A stretch of DNA of 25,272 nucleotides from Acidimicrobiaceae bacterium (GCA_009785715.1 WQVT01000002.1:1-25272), one strand, 5' to 3'. Shown: positions 15,428-23,940, counted from the stretch's first letter. Notes: a model not told the origin generated them from the letters alone. Program-made: numbers and translations.

Positions 15428-16600
15428 GTGAAGACGAGTGAAGAGCGGATCCTGACAACCCATACGGGAGCGCTCTACAGGCCCCGGGACCTGGAGGAGT
15501 TGCTCAAGGCGAAGATCCTCGGGCAACCCTACGACGCCGACCTGCTCGAGCAGCGTCTCCGCACGGCGGTCGCCGAAGTGGTGAGAGACCAGGCCCGTTA
15601 CGGCGTCGACATCGTCAACGACGGCGAGTTCTCCAAGCCGTCGTGGACCTCCTACGTGAGCGAGCGCCTGAGCGGGTTGGAGTACCGGGATCGACCAATT
15701 TCCGTCGAGTCGTCCCTCCCGGGGAAGGACGTGGAAGCGTTCGGCGACTTCTATCACCACTACGGGCACATCTGGCCGCTCGAGGACTGGGAGATCGGCC
15801 CTGCCGGGGATTACCCCGTCGCGCCGGTCGTGACCGGCCCGATCGCCTACGCCGGTCAGGAGGCTATCGGCCGGGACATCAAGAATCTGAAAGACGCCAT
15901 GGAGGGCGTGTCGGTGGAGGAGGGGTTCCTCCCCGTCGTCGCCCCTGGCAGCGTCCAGCCCGTGCTGGCCAACGAGTACTACCCCGACGACGAGTCGTAC
16001 TTCGGGGCCATCGCGGACTGTCTTCACGAGGAGTACAAGGCGATCGTCGACGCCGGGCTCGTGGTATCGATCGACGACGCCTTCATGCCGTACCTCTACG
16101 ACCTGCGCGGGGACTGGTCGCTCGAGGACTTCCGCGCGTGGGCCAACCTGGCCGTCGAGGCGCTCCAGGCCGCGCTCGCCGGTATCCCGGAGGACCGCGT
16201 CCGCTACCACATCTGCTGGGGCAGCTGGAACGGGCCGCACTCGGCGGACGTGCCCCTCCGTGACATCGTCGACCTGGTTCTGCGCATCCCCGCTCAGGCC
16301 TACAACATCGAGTCCGCGAACCCCCGGCACGCCCACGAGTACAAGGTGTGGGAGGACGTCAAACTCCCGGACGGCAAGATCCTCATCCCCGGCGTGGTCG
16401 AGCACGCCACCAACATCCTGGACCACCCCGAAGTCGTGGCCGACCGGATCCGACGCTTCGCCGACATCGTCGGCAGGGAGCGCGTGATCGCCGGCACCGA
16501 CTGCGGCCACCGCGGCCGGGTGCCGCGTGAGCTTGCGTGGGCCAAGCAGCAGGCCATCGCCGACGGCGCCGCGATCGCCACGAGGCAACTCTGGCCGTAA
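15428..16600 (+). CDS. MetE-like methyl/alkyltransferase-type protein (cobalamin-independent methionine synthase C-terminal-domain family)
   Basis: A 390-residue stand-alone homologue of the catalytic barrel of MetE. It begins with the family's THTG-x-L-x-RP pattern (residues 11-20), has NDGEF at 64-68, and carries the full zinc set: His261 and Cys263 (RYHICWG), Glu295 (NIESANPR) and Cys359 (GTDCGH). Members of this single-domain group include epoxyalkane:coenzyme M transferase and archaeal methionine synthases, so thiol alkylation is the expected chemistry. The N-terminal folate-binding half of true MetE is missing, so it is probably not the housekeeping methionine synthase. GTG 15428 follows GGGGAGGAAG at good spacing. 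It follows the TetR gene on the same strand and closes the catabolic region. Its substrate is unknown. Confidence 0.85.
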   Translation: MKTSEERILTTHTGALYRPRDLEELLKAKILGQPYDADLLEQRLRTAVAEVVRDQARYGVDIVNDGEFSKPSWTSYVSERLSGLEYRDRPISVESSLPGKDVEAFGDFYHHYGHIWPLEDWEIGPAGDYPVAPVVTGPIAYAGQEAIGRDIKNLKDAMEGVSVEEGFLPVVAPGSVQPVLANEYYPDDESYFGAIADCLHEEYKAIVDAGLVVSIDDAFMPYLYDLRGDWSLEDFRAWANLAVEALQAALAGIPEDRVRYHICWGSWNGPHSADVPLRDIVDLVLRIPAQAYNIESANPRHAHEYKVWEDVKLPDGKILIPGVVEHATNILDHPEVVADRIRRFADIVGRERVIAGTDCGHRGRVPRELAWAKQQAIADGAAIATRQLWP

Positions 16601-16647
16601 CAAACATCGACCACATCATCCGCGATCACCTCTCACTCCGAACAGTT

Positions 16648-16670
16648 GTCGCTCGGCAAGGCGGAGCGAC
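16648..16670 (+). terminator. Hairpin after the MetE-like gene
   Basis: GTCGCTC (16648-16654) and GAGCGAC (16664-16670) form a perfect 7-bp stem with a 9-base loop, 48 bases after the MetE-like stop and 83 bases before the next start. It is terminator-like, but a T tract is absent, as is common in high-GC actinobacteria. Confidence 0.45.
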
Positions 16671-16753
16671 ACCCCCTTACCGGGTCGAGAACGTCGGTCG
16701 GCACCTGCGCGGCCGGAACAGACTCCCACCACCTGTAAGGAACTGGCAGAGAA

Positions 16754-18502
16754 ATGACAGATCGCATGATGGATTCCCCGGAGCAGGAGCCACCGGAGAG
16801 GCGCGACATGGCACGGCGGAGGCCGGCGCGGATCCTCGGCTCTGGGGCAGTTGCCACAATCTTGTTCGCCCTGGCCGGCTTTTCCCTGGCCAACATCGGA
16901 CCCCAAAGCGTGCCCCAGAGCAGCCATCACAGTCGCCACGTGAGCAGCCGCCGCACCGTGACCCACATCAGTCGGCTGATGACAGGTCGGTCGATGGCGC
17001 AATCGGGGACCGCGTCACCCGGCGTGACCGAGTCAGCCGTCATCGGCGATTCGGATCGGTACAAGATCTCGATCTATGACCTTCGCCGCAACGGCCCTTA
17101 CGTCACGTTGGACTTCGGGATCGTATGCCAATCGGCGGGCGGCAATCGCTGCCAATCCAGGGTCGACTTCGATGGCTCGAACTTCGCCAACTCCAATGTC
17201 TTCAACACGGTGGCTGGAGTCGAGTTGGTCGACCCCGTCCAGCAGAAGGAGTACCAGGAAGTTCAAGACAGCAAGAACGAATTCTTCTGTTCTGGAGTCC
17301 CGTCATCGATACCCGTCGGCCCGACGACCCATCTGGCCTGGGCCAACTTCGCAGCGCCGCCGGCATCGGTCAAGTCGCTGGACGTCGCCTTTGTAAACGG
17401 CGGGCCCCAGTTCTCTGCCCTGCCGATCACCCGAGGAGCGGCCCGGGACCCCTCAGGACCACGAGTCGTCCCGGCCGCCCACTCCCACTTCGATCGCCCG
17501 GCCGGTTCCGGCAACACCGCCGGCCTCAAACTGCCCGTCCTCGACCTCGTCGACAAGGCCGGTAGCGGCGGCAGCTGGAGCTACACCGAGAGCGGCGGAC
17601 AAGCCACGATGACCCTCAGCGCCGACGTCATGTTCGACTTCGGCAAGGCCGACCTCACCCCCGCTGCGCAGAGCGTCCTCGCCACCGTCGCCACCAAGAT
17701 CCGCTCCGGTGGTCAAGGCACCGTCACCGTCACGGGATACACCGATTCGATTGGCCCCGCCTCGGTCAATATCCCGCTGTCCGAGGCCCGCGCACAGGCA
17801 GTCGTGACCGCCCTCCGTCCCCTGGTCGCAGGTGCCCCCGTCACCTTCCAAGCCATCGGCAAGGGCTCAGCAGACCCCATCGCCCCCAACACCAACCCGG
17901 ACGGCTCCGACAACCCCGCGGGACGCGCCCAGAACCGAAGGGTCACCCTCAGTTTCGGCGTCAACAACGCCGCTGCTCTGGCCAGCACCCTCGCCACCGG
18001 CTCCACCTCTACGGCACCGATGCCGGCAGGCTCCTCGTCGGACTATGTGGCCAATGCGTCTGCTGTGCAACAGATGGACCACTACCACGTGACCGCCAAC
18101 AGCCTGGTCCGTGAGGGCAACTTGGCCGTCCTCCACCTGACCATTACCTGCACTTCGGCGACCAAGGACAGCGGGCCTGGCTCCGCAAAGACCTGTGAAG
18201 GGGCGTCCGACCTGAGCGGAACAAACACCATTCCCCCTCGGGCGAACAGCCCTTTCGCCGACCTCAACTCGATTACCGGTATCTATCTCACCGATCCCAC
18301 GGGAAAGCAGATCTACGCCCCCGTCCGAGATTCCAGGTCAGCCCCTCTCGCCACCATGACTGACCCTGGATGGCCGGTCGGGAACTCCTACCCCTTCTGG
18401 ATGTATTTCCCGGCCCCCACCAACGTCGGATCGGTCACGGTGCAACTACCGGGTGGATCCGCACACATCTCGAATATCCCGGTCACCAGCGGCAACAACT
18501 GA
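16754..18502 (+). CDS. OmpA-family peptidoglycan-binding protein with duplicated flanking domains
   Basis: A 582-residue membrane-anchored envelope protein. A basic stretch (MARRRPARIL) and a hydrophobic segment near 28-47 form a signal anchor. An OmpA C-terminal-like domain occupies about 287-397, with VMFDFGKADLTP, the peptidoglycan-contacting TGYTDS and LSEARA, and the NRRV end. It is flanked by two homologous domains, about 100-227 and 440-580. Both contain a C-x(7-14)-C pair, an aligned region ending in GxxLxDP-x-x-K-x-Y-x-x-V-x-DS, a PVG segment, and close with GG...IPVT. ATG 16754 is used, but ATG 16808 has a better ribosome site (GGAGAGG) and still keeps the anchor. It probably tethers the membrane to the cell wall. 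The flanking domain has no function I can name. Confidence 0.82.
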   Translation: MTDRMMDSPEQEPPERRDMARRRPARILGSGAVATILFALAGFSLANIGPQSVPQSSHHSRHVSSRRTVTHISRLMTGRSMAQSGTASPGVTESAVIGDSDRYKISIYDLRRNGPYVTLDFGIVCQSAGGNRCQSRVDFDGSNFANSNVFNTVAGVELVDPVQQKEYQEVQDSKNEFFCSGVPSSIPVGPTTHLAWANFAAPPASVKSLDVAFVNGGPQFSALPITRGAARDPSGPRVVPAAHSHFDRPAGSGNTAGLKLPVLDLVDKAGSGGSWSYTESGGQATMTLSADVMFDFGKADLTPAAQSVLATVATKIRSGGQGTVTVTGYTDSIGPASVNIPLSEARAQAVVTALRPLVAGAPVTFQAIGKGSADPIAPNTNPDGSDNPAGRAQNRRVTLSFGVNNAAALASTLATGSTSTAPMPAGSSSDYVANASAVQQMDHYHVTANSLVREGNLAVLHLTITCTSATKDSGPGSAKTCEGASDLSGTNTIPPRANSPFADLNSITGIYLTDPTGKQIYAPVRDSRSAPLATMTDPGWPVGNSYPFWMYFPAPTNVGSVTVQLPGGSAHISNIPVTSGNN

Positions 18503-18508
18503 CGACGC

Positions 18509-18539
18509 CGGCTCACGGACGCCACACAAGTCCGAGCCG
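18509..18539 (+). terminator. Terminator-like hairpin after the OmpA-family gene
   Basis: CGGCT (18509-18513) and CGGAC (18516-18520) pair with GTCCG (18530-18534) and AGCCG (18535-18539), giving a 10-bp stem with a 2-base bulge and a 9-base loop, starting 7 bases after the stop codon. It lacks a T tract but fits an actinobacterial intrinsic terminator. Confidence 0.5.
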
Positions 18540-18603
18540 TTCAGCCCTTGTTGCGGAGTCGATGTAACCCTGATGTCACCTCGACCGGCGTACTGCTGTC
18601 GGC

Positions 18604-19206
18604 ATGAGCTCCTACAGGGCTACAACGGACAACAGCACCCACGTCAGGCGCCGGCTACGACGACCGTTGCCACCCCAGGCTGCCGCAGTCGCCCTTCTCG
18701 CCACAGCCAGCATGGCCCTCCTCGCGACGGCTTGCGGCGGGAGCCCATCCTCCACGGGTTCGGGCGGGTCACCGAATGCCCGGGGGTCCGCCTCCCAGCA
18801 GCCACTCGCCTTCTCTCATTGCATGCGCTCGCGAGGCGTATCGAACTTCCCGGACCCGAACACCAGCGGCAACTGGCCGAAAGTCCAGGTAGAGAACGCA
18901 ACCAACGACCCCCGATACCAAGCGGCGAGCCAGGCTTGCGGGCACCTACTCCCCTACGGCGGACCCGGCGTCCCGATGAGTCCGGCCGTTGTGAGCCAGC
19001 TCCAGACGGACATGGCGAGATTCGCCGCGTGTATGCGTTCCCATGGGGTGTCGAACTGGCCCGGCGCCATCGACCAAGGCACGGAACGGGTGTACTTCGA
19101 CCCCGAGAGCGCCGGAATTGACCCCAATTCGCCGCAGATCAGCCCCAAAATACACTCATGCGAGCGCGTGATCCCCGCAAGCCTCGGCCGTCCGCCAGGT
19201 ACCTAG
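18604..19206 (+). CDS. Lipoprotein with two CMRS-type Cys repeats
   Basis: A 200-residue predicted lipoprotein. A basic N terminus (VRRRLRR), a hydrophobic segment and the lipobox LLATAC put the lipidated Cys at residue 44, followed by a Ser/Gly-rich linker. The mature part is two tandem units. Unit 1 has SHCMRSRGVSNFPDP and later ASQACGHLLP, and unit 2 has AACMRSHGVSNWPGA and later HSCERVIPASLG. The paired cysteines in each unit suggest one disulfide per repeat. Proteins with this C-M-R-S-x-G-V-x-N-[WF]-P pattern are common in actinobacteria, often near transporter genes, but I know of no assigned function. There is no clear Shine-Dalgarno sequence before ATG 18604, so the mRNA may be leaderless or the start may differ. 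Confidence 0.85.
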   Translation: MSSYRATTDNSTHVRRRLRRPLPPQAAAVALLATASMALLATACGGSPSSTGSGGSPNARGSASQQPLAFSHCMRSRGVSNFPDPNTSGNWPKVQVENATNDPRYQAASQACGHLLPYGGPGVPMSPAVVSQLQTDMARFAACMRSHGVSNWPGAIDQGTERVYFDPESAGIDPNSPQISPKIHSCERVIPASLGRPPGT

Positions 19207-19214
19207 AGACCGCT

Positions 19215-19559
19215 TCAGTGGAGTTCGCATAGCTGGTCGCTGAGATCGCGAAGGCGTCCCCTCGCCGTGGGGTCGTGTGCTTGTTCGTGCGGGGCGGCTT
19301 CGCGTTCTCCGCTGAAGTAGCGGCCGGTCACACATTCGAGGTCGGGATCGGCGATAAGCCGTAGCGTGGCGGCGGTGCCATCTTCGAGTGAGCTGGTGGT
19401 GCCGATAGCGGCGTTGTTGACCAGCCCGTCCAGACGCGGGTAGCTGCTGACCACCCTGTTCAGTAGGCGACCGAGCGGGCAGGCGCTCGAACCCGATAAT
19501 TCTTCACTGACGGCTCTCCCGCAGAGCTTTTGGCAGCGTTTCGTGTCTCTGCGATCCAT
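19215..19559 (-). pseudogene. Decayed SDR-family oxidoreductase remnant
   Basis: A 114-codon open frame joins two parts of an SDR protein that are normally ~150 residues apart. The first is YPRLDGLVNNAA, the NNAG-type segment usually near residue 85. The second is a C-terminal segment running TLRLIADPDLECVTGRYF...REAAPHEQAHDPTARGRLRDLSDQL, typical of the end of ~300-residue SDRs of the retinol-dehydrogenase-like group. The catalytic Ser-Tyr-Lys region between them is missing, and no TGxxxGIG cofactor motif lies upstream: a stop codon occurs five codons before the first ATG. It is best read as an internal deletion in a gene that also lost its 5' part. It converges with the lipoprotein gene, with 8 bp between stops. 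A functional small protein is unlikely. Confidence 0.75.
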
Positions 19560-19650
19560 GTCCGGGCCGGATCGAGCGGATCACGTTCGCTCAACACGGC
19601 TATTCTTCTCGCGCCCAGCTCTGGTCAGGCAGCGGGAGCGCCCGAAACAA

Positions 19651-21162
19651 GTGAATGTCTTCGTTGGTTCACTCCGTCATCCGGTCGGCAGTGCCACCGG
19701 TCCGAGAACATCCCTCGTTCTCTATCTCCTGGGCGCGGGACTCGTATTGACACTCTTCGTGGCAATTACGGCTCTCTACGGGCATCCTCTCCTGCCAATT
19801 GACGACGCCTATATCACCGTGCATGACGCCCAGGTGCTGATGCTCCACGGCGGGCATGACCCGAACTACCTCGGGGTCTCTCCTCTGGATGGCGAAACCA
19901 GCCTGGTGCATCTGGCCCTGGTCGCATTGTTTATTCCGCTCGGCGGTGAATGGGCCTCCTACGTCGTGTCCTGGCTTGCCATCTTGGCGTATGTGCTCGG
20001 CGTCATCCGGCTGACACGGGTACTCAAGCTCGGGTTCATCGGGATGGCCTTGATGGTGGGGATAGCCATCACGACGGGCGCTATGGGTTATCAGCTGCTC
20101 AACGGGCTCGAGACAGGCCTGGCCATGGCGACGGGCGTCTGGTTGCTGGCATTGGCCCTCGAGCGAGAACACCTCATATGGTTCGGACTTCTCTGCGGTA
20201 CCGCCCCATTCGTCCGACCGGAGCTTGGCTTGCTTTCCGTGTTGCTCATCGGGGTAGTCGGGTGGCAACTGGTCCGAGCGCGCGATTACCGCGACCTGGC
20301 TCTGGTCCTGATTGCGGCGGTGGTCGCGGCGGCCCCCTGGTTACTCTGGTCGGGCTTGGCGACCGGCCACCTCCTGCCCACAACGATCTCGGCGAAAGCG
20401 GCCTGGTTCGCCGAACAAGGTCTTCCGACATCGATCAAAAGGCACGTCTTCTGGTTGGCCTTCTGGAATTTCGGTCGACAGGTCGGACCTTTACTACTGG
20501 TCGCACCTTTTCTTTTGGCATTTCTCGTGGGACGGGTCGCCCTCTTTTTCGGGCTGGCCTTCTACGGCGTCTACTTCTACCGGTACTCCGAAGAGCTGAG
20601 CTTCTACTTCTACCGGTACCAGTACGTCCTCATACCCGTCCTCCTCGTGGGACTGGCGTGGTTGGTCGCTCGGTCTTCACGCCTGTGGCGGGGAGCGGGG
20701 TTGTTGCTGGCGTCTGCCTCACTGGTGTTCGCGCTGGTGACGTTCTCGGGGCACTGGGCTGCGTGGACCGGGAGTCGCAAGTTCACGGCCACCCAACTGC
20801 GTCCGGTAGCTGAGTGGGCCGACGCCCACATCCCGAAGACGGCGGTCGTCATGATCCACGACGCCGGCTACATCTCGTTCGGCTCCGACCTCCATCTGGT
20901 CGACCTGGTCGGGCTCAAGACCCCCGTCGCGGTCGAGCTCAACAAGCGCGACATTGCGGCGGAGACCGACTGGCCCGGGCGAGCGAACGCACTCGGCAGT
21001 TTTGCTCGATTGGAACACCCCCAGTACCTGATCGTCTTGAAGGGTTGGGACTACGACTTCGGGATAACTCAGGCCCTTCGGCTGAAGGGGTGGCGGCTCA
21101 CCGCACTTCGCGTCGTGTCCGGTCCGGTCGGTTACAACGTGTACGCGATGGCGCCGAGCTGA
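19651..21162 (+). CDS. GT-C-like integral membrane glycosyltransferase
   Basis: A 503-residue protein with roughly ten hydrophobic segments. After the first membrane span the extracytoplasmic loop has LPIDDAYITVHDA and then N-x-G-x-S-P-x-x-G-E-T-S, the DDAYI and TSPLW-like pattern of GT-C polyprenyl-phosphate-sugar transferases, a fold group that includes mycobacterial arabinofuranosyltransferases and ArnT relatives. The Asp pair would be the catalytic/metal site. A C-terminal soluble part (about 380-503) begins near WADAHIPKTAVVMIHDAGYISF, seen in related proteins. GTG 19651 is a conservative start. ATG 19558 in the same frame would add 31 polar residues. It likely glycosylates a cell-envelope polymer or lipid. 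Donor and acceptor are unknown, and no partner genes lie next to it. Confidence 0.75.
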   Translation: MNVFVGSLRHPVGSATGPRTSLVLYLLGAGLVLTLFVAITALYGHPLLPIDDAYITVHDAQVLMLHGGHDPNYLGVSPLDGETSLVHLALVALFIPLGGEWASYVVSWLAILAYVLGVIRLTRVLKLGFIGMALMVGIAITTGAMGYQLLNGLETGLAMATGVWLLALALEREHLIWFGLLCGTAPFVRPELGLLSVLLIGVVGWQLVRARDYRDLALVLIAAVVAAAPWLLWSGLATGHLLPTTISAKAAWFAEQGLPTSIKRHVFWLAFWNFGRQVGPLLLVAPFLLAFLVGRVALFFGLAFYGVYFYRYSEELSFYFYRYQYVLIPVLLVGLAWLVARSSRLWRGAGLLLASASLVFALVTFSGHWAAWTGSRKFTATQLRPVAEWADAHIPKTAVVMIHDAGYISFGSDLHLVDLVGLKTPVAVELNKRDIAAETDWPGRANALGSFARLEHPQYLIVLKGWDYDFGITQALRLKGWRLTALRVVSGPVGYNVYAMAPS

Positions 21163-21200
21163 TCTCCGCCGCCCTGACGTAACGACTACGGATGACGGCG

Positions 21201-21213
21201 CCGGGAGACCCGG
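21201..21213 (+). terminator. Short hairpin downstream of the GT-C gene
   Basis: CCGGG-AGA-CCCGG forms a 5-bp GC stem 38 bases after the stop codon, preceded by the palindrome CGGCGCCG. It is a possible weak terminator with no T tract. Confidence 0.25.
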
Positions 21214-21277
21214 ATATGCTCCTGCCCGCCAGAGCACAGGCTCGCTGTCGTATTGGGTTTTATCGGGGGCAAGATCA

Positions 21278-23911
21278 TTGGCGCTTATTTTCTCGTTCGA
21301 CCATGCGCACGGGCGACCGCCCTTGGAGCTGAGGCGCCTGCTCGGCGGCAAGGGGGCGAACCTGGCCGAGATGGCCTCCGTGCTGGGGCTCTCGGTCCCG
21401 CCCGGTTTCACCATCACGACCGACGCCTGCCGGGACTACTTGGCCGGCGGGTGGCCCGAGGGCCTGTCGGCGGAGCTGACGAGGCATGTTCGTCGCCTGG
21501 AGAAGACCATGAGTCGGCGGGTCGGGGACCCGGACGATCCCCTGCTCGTCAGCGTCCGATCGGGTGCCGAGATCTCCATGCCGGGAATGATGGACACGAT
21601 CCTGAACCTCGGATTGAACGATTCCTCGGTCAAGGGACTGACCGAGCGCACCGGGAACGAACGATTCGCGTACGAGTCCTACCGGCGCTTCGTGAGCATG
21701 TACGGCCGGATCGTGCTCGGCATCGACGGGCGGCTGTTCGACGAGGCCTTCGAGGGCCTGACCGGCAGAGACGGCGAGGGGGGCCACGCTGAGCCCTCGG
21801 CACCGGCGCTGGCCCAGCTCGTCGAGCAATACCAGGAACTGGTCGAAGCCGAGACCGGCACGCCCTTCCCCCAGGCTCCTCTGGAACAGCTTCGGGGGGC
21901 GATCGAGGCCGTGTTCCGTTCCTGGAATGCCCCTCGGGCGATCGCCTACCGGGAGCGGGAGCACATCGATCACCATCTCGGCACCGCCGTCACCGTGCAG
22001 GCGATGGTGTTCGGCAACCGGGACAACCGCTCCGGGACAGGCGTCGCCTTCACCAGGGATCCGGCCACCGGCGAGAAGACGCCGTACGGCGATTTCCTGG
22101 TGAACGCCCAGGGCGAGGATGTTGTGGCCGGGATCCGCAACACGCTTCCGCTGTCGGCCATCCGGGAGCGGTTCCCGGAAATCTACAAGGAGCTCACCGG
22201 CGTCTTTGCCAAACTCGAAGCGCACTACCGCGACATGTGCGACACCGAGTTCACCATCGAGCAGGGCAAGCTCTGGATGCTGCAGACCAGGGTGGGGAAG
22301 CGGAGCGGCAAGGCGGCGTTGAAGATGGCCGTCGACATGACCCGCCAGCGGGGCTGGCGCATCAGCCGGGAAGAGGCGGTGGCCCGGGTCAGCGCCGAGC
22401 ACATCGACCAGGTGCTCCACCCCCAGTTCGCCGAGCGGCCCGCCACGGTGCTCGGCCGGGGCCTGGCGGCGTCACCGGGGGCGGCCGTCGGCAAGGCCGT
22501 GTTCAGCGCCGACGAGGCGATCGCCGCCGGGGCCCGGGGCGAGCGGGTGATCCTGGTCCGGAACGAGACGTCGCCCGACGACATCGCCGGCATGATCGCC
22601 GCCCAGGGTGTCCTCACCACCCGCGGCGGGCTGGTCAGCCACGCCGCCGTGGTGGCCCGGGGTTGGGGCAAACCGGCGGTCGTCGGCGCCGAGCAGCTCC
22701 GGATTACCGAGTCGGGCTTCCTCCTGGGTGGAAGTGCGGTGGCGGCCGGGGAATACATCTCGATCGACGGGAGCACGGGTGAGATCGCGCTCGGCGAGGT
22801 GGCGCTCGCCCCGCCCAGCCCTCCGATGGAGTTGAAGGTGCTGCTCGGCTGGGCCGACCGGATCCGCAAGGGCAAGCTGGCGGTGCGGGCGAACGCCGAC
22901 ACCGGCGCGGACGCCGCCACGGCCCGTTCGTTCGGGGCAGAGGGCATTGGCCTCTGCCGCACCGAGCACATGTTCCTGGAGGGGGACCGCCTGCCGATCG
23001 TGCGACGAATGATCCTGGCGGCCGACGGCCCGGAGGAGCAGGCGGCGCTCGAGGAGCTACGCGAGGCGCAGCGGGAGGACTTCGAGGCCATCCTCGTGGC
23101 CATGGACGGGCTACCGGTGACGGTGCGCCTGCTCGACCCGCCCTTGCACGAGTTCCTGCCTTCGATCCGCGACCTCGAGCTGAAGGAGGCCACCGTGGGC
23201 CTCGACGAACAGGAGAAGCAACTCCTGGGGGCGGCTCGAGCCTGGCAAGAGATGAATCCGATGCTCGGCTTGCGCGGTGTCCGTCTCGGCATCATCAAGC
23301 CCCGGTTGTACGAGATGCAGGTCCAGGCGCTGATGCAGGCTGCCGCAGCGCGGGTAGCCGCCGGCGGCCACCCGAAGGTGGAGGTGATGATCCCGCTCAC
23401 CGTGACCCGTCGGGAGTTGGCCCTGGCGCGCTCGTGGGTTGAGGCCACCATCGCCGAGGAGACGAAGGACCTACGACGCAAGCCGCAGGTCCAGGTGGGC
23501 ACCATGATCGAGACGCCTCGGGCCGCCCTGCAAGCCGGCGAGTTGGCCGAGGCGGCCGACTTCTTCAGCTTCGGCACCAACGATCTGACGCAGATGACCT
23601 TCGGGTTTTCACGCGACGACGTCGAGGGCCGGCTGATGAGCGCCTACCTTCAGCTGGGCCTGCTCGAACGCAACCCGTTCGAGAATCTCGACGAAGTGGG
23701 GGTGGGGGAACTGGTGCGCCTGGCGGCCCAACGCGGTCGGGCTGCACGTCCCGGGCTCAAGATCGGCATCTGCGGTGAGCACGGCGGTGACCCGGCGTCG
23801 ATCCGATTCTTCTACCGGGAGGTGGGGCTGGACTACGTGTCGTGCTCCCCCTTCCGGGTGCCGGTCGCCCGGCTTGCCGCTGCCCAGGCCGTGCTCGGCG
23901 AGACCGCCTGA
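21278..23911 (+). CDS. ppdK: Pyruvate, phosphate dikinase
   Basis: An 877-residue enzyme, the normal bacterial PPDK length, which interconverts pyruvate + ATP + Pi with phosphoenolpyruvate + AMP + PPi. The N-terminal ATP-grasp domain (to ~340) shows GGKGANLAEM and SVRSGAEISMPGMMDT. The swivelling phosphohistidine domain holds TTRGGLVSHAAVVARG with catalytic His455. The C-terminal PEP/pyruvate TIM barrel has CRTEHMF, FGTNDLTQMT and GICGEHGGDP with catalytic Cys832. TTG 21278 is the only usable start near the expected N terminus, and the upstream GGGGG is a weak ribosome site. The residue two before the catalytic His, usually a regulatory Thr in PPDK, is Val453. It is unrelated to the catabolic cluster in position, but could supply PEP during growth on pathway products. 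Confidence 0.97.
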   Translation: MALIFSFDHAHGRPPLELRRLLGGKGANLAEMASVLGLSVPPGFTITTDACRDYLAGGWPEGLSAELTRHVRRLEKTMSRRVGDPDDPLLVSVRSGAEISMPGMMDTILNLGLNDSSVKGLTERTGNERFAYESYRRFVSMYGRIVLGIDGRLFDEAFEGLTGRDGEGGHAEPSAPALAQLVEQYQELVEAETGTPFPQAPLEQLRGAIEAVFRSWNAPRAIAYREREHIDHHLGTAVTVQAMVFGNRDNRSGTGVAFTRDPATGEKTPYGDFLVNAQGEDVVAGIRNTLPLSAIRERFPEIYKELTGVFAKLEAHYRDMCDTEFTIEQGKLWMLQTRVGKRSGKAALKMAVDMTRQRGWRISREEAVARVSAEHIDQVLHPQFAERPATVLGRGLAASPGAAVGKAVFSADEAIAAGARGERVILVRNETSPDDIAGMIAAQGVLTTRGGLVSHAAVVARGWGKPAVVGAEQLRITESGFLLGGSAVAAGEYISIDGSTGEIALGEVALAPPSPPMELKVLLGWADRIRKGKLAVRANADTGADAATARSFGAEGIGLCRTEHMFLEGDRLPIVRRMILAADGPEEQAALEELREAQREDFEAILVAMDGLPVTVRLLDPPLHEFLPSIRDLELKEATVGLDEQEKQLLGAARAWQEMNPMLGLRGVRLGIIKPRLYEMQVQALMQAAAARVAAGGHPKVEVMIPLTVTRRELALARSWVEATIAEETKDLRRKPQVQVGTMIETPRAALQAGELAEAADFFSFGTNDLTQMTFGFSRDDVEGRLMSAYLQLGLLERNPFENLDEVGVGELVRLAAQRGRAARPGLKIGICGEHGGDPASIRFFYREVGLDYVSCSPFRVPVARLAAAQAVLGETA

Positions 23912-23940
23912 TCGCCGAGCCGCAGGTTCCGCCACCGACC

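Noticed and set aside
14546..16603. Long open frame on the minus strand opposite the TetR and MetE-like genes
   Set aside because: It is an antisense shadow of high-GC coding sequence with no recognisable motifs. The plus-strand TetR and MetE-like proteins carry clear family signatures.
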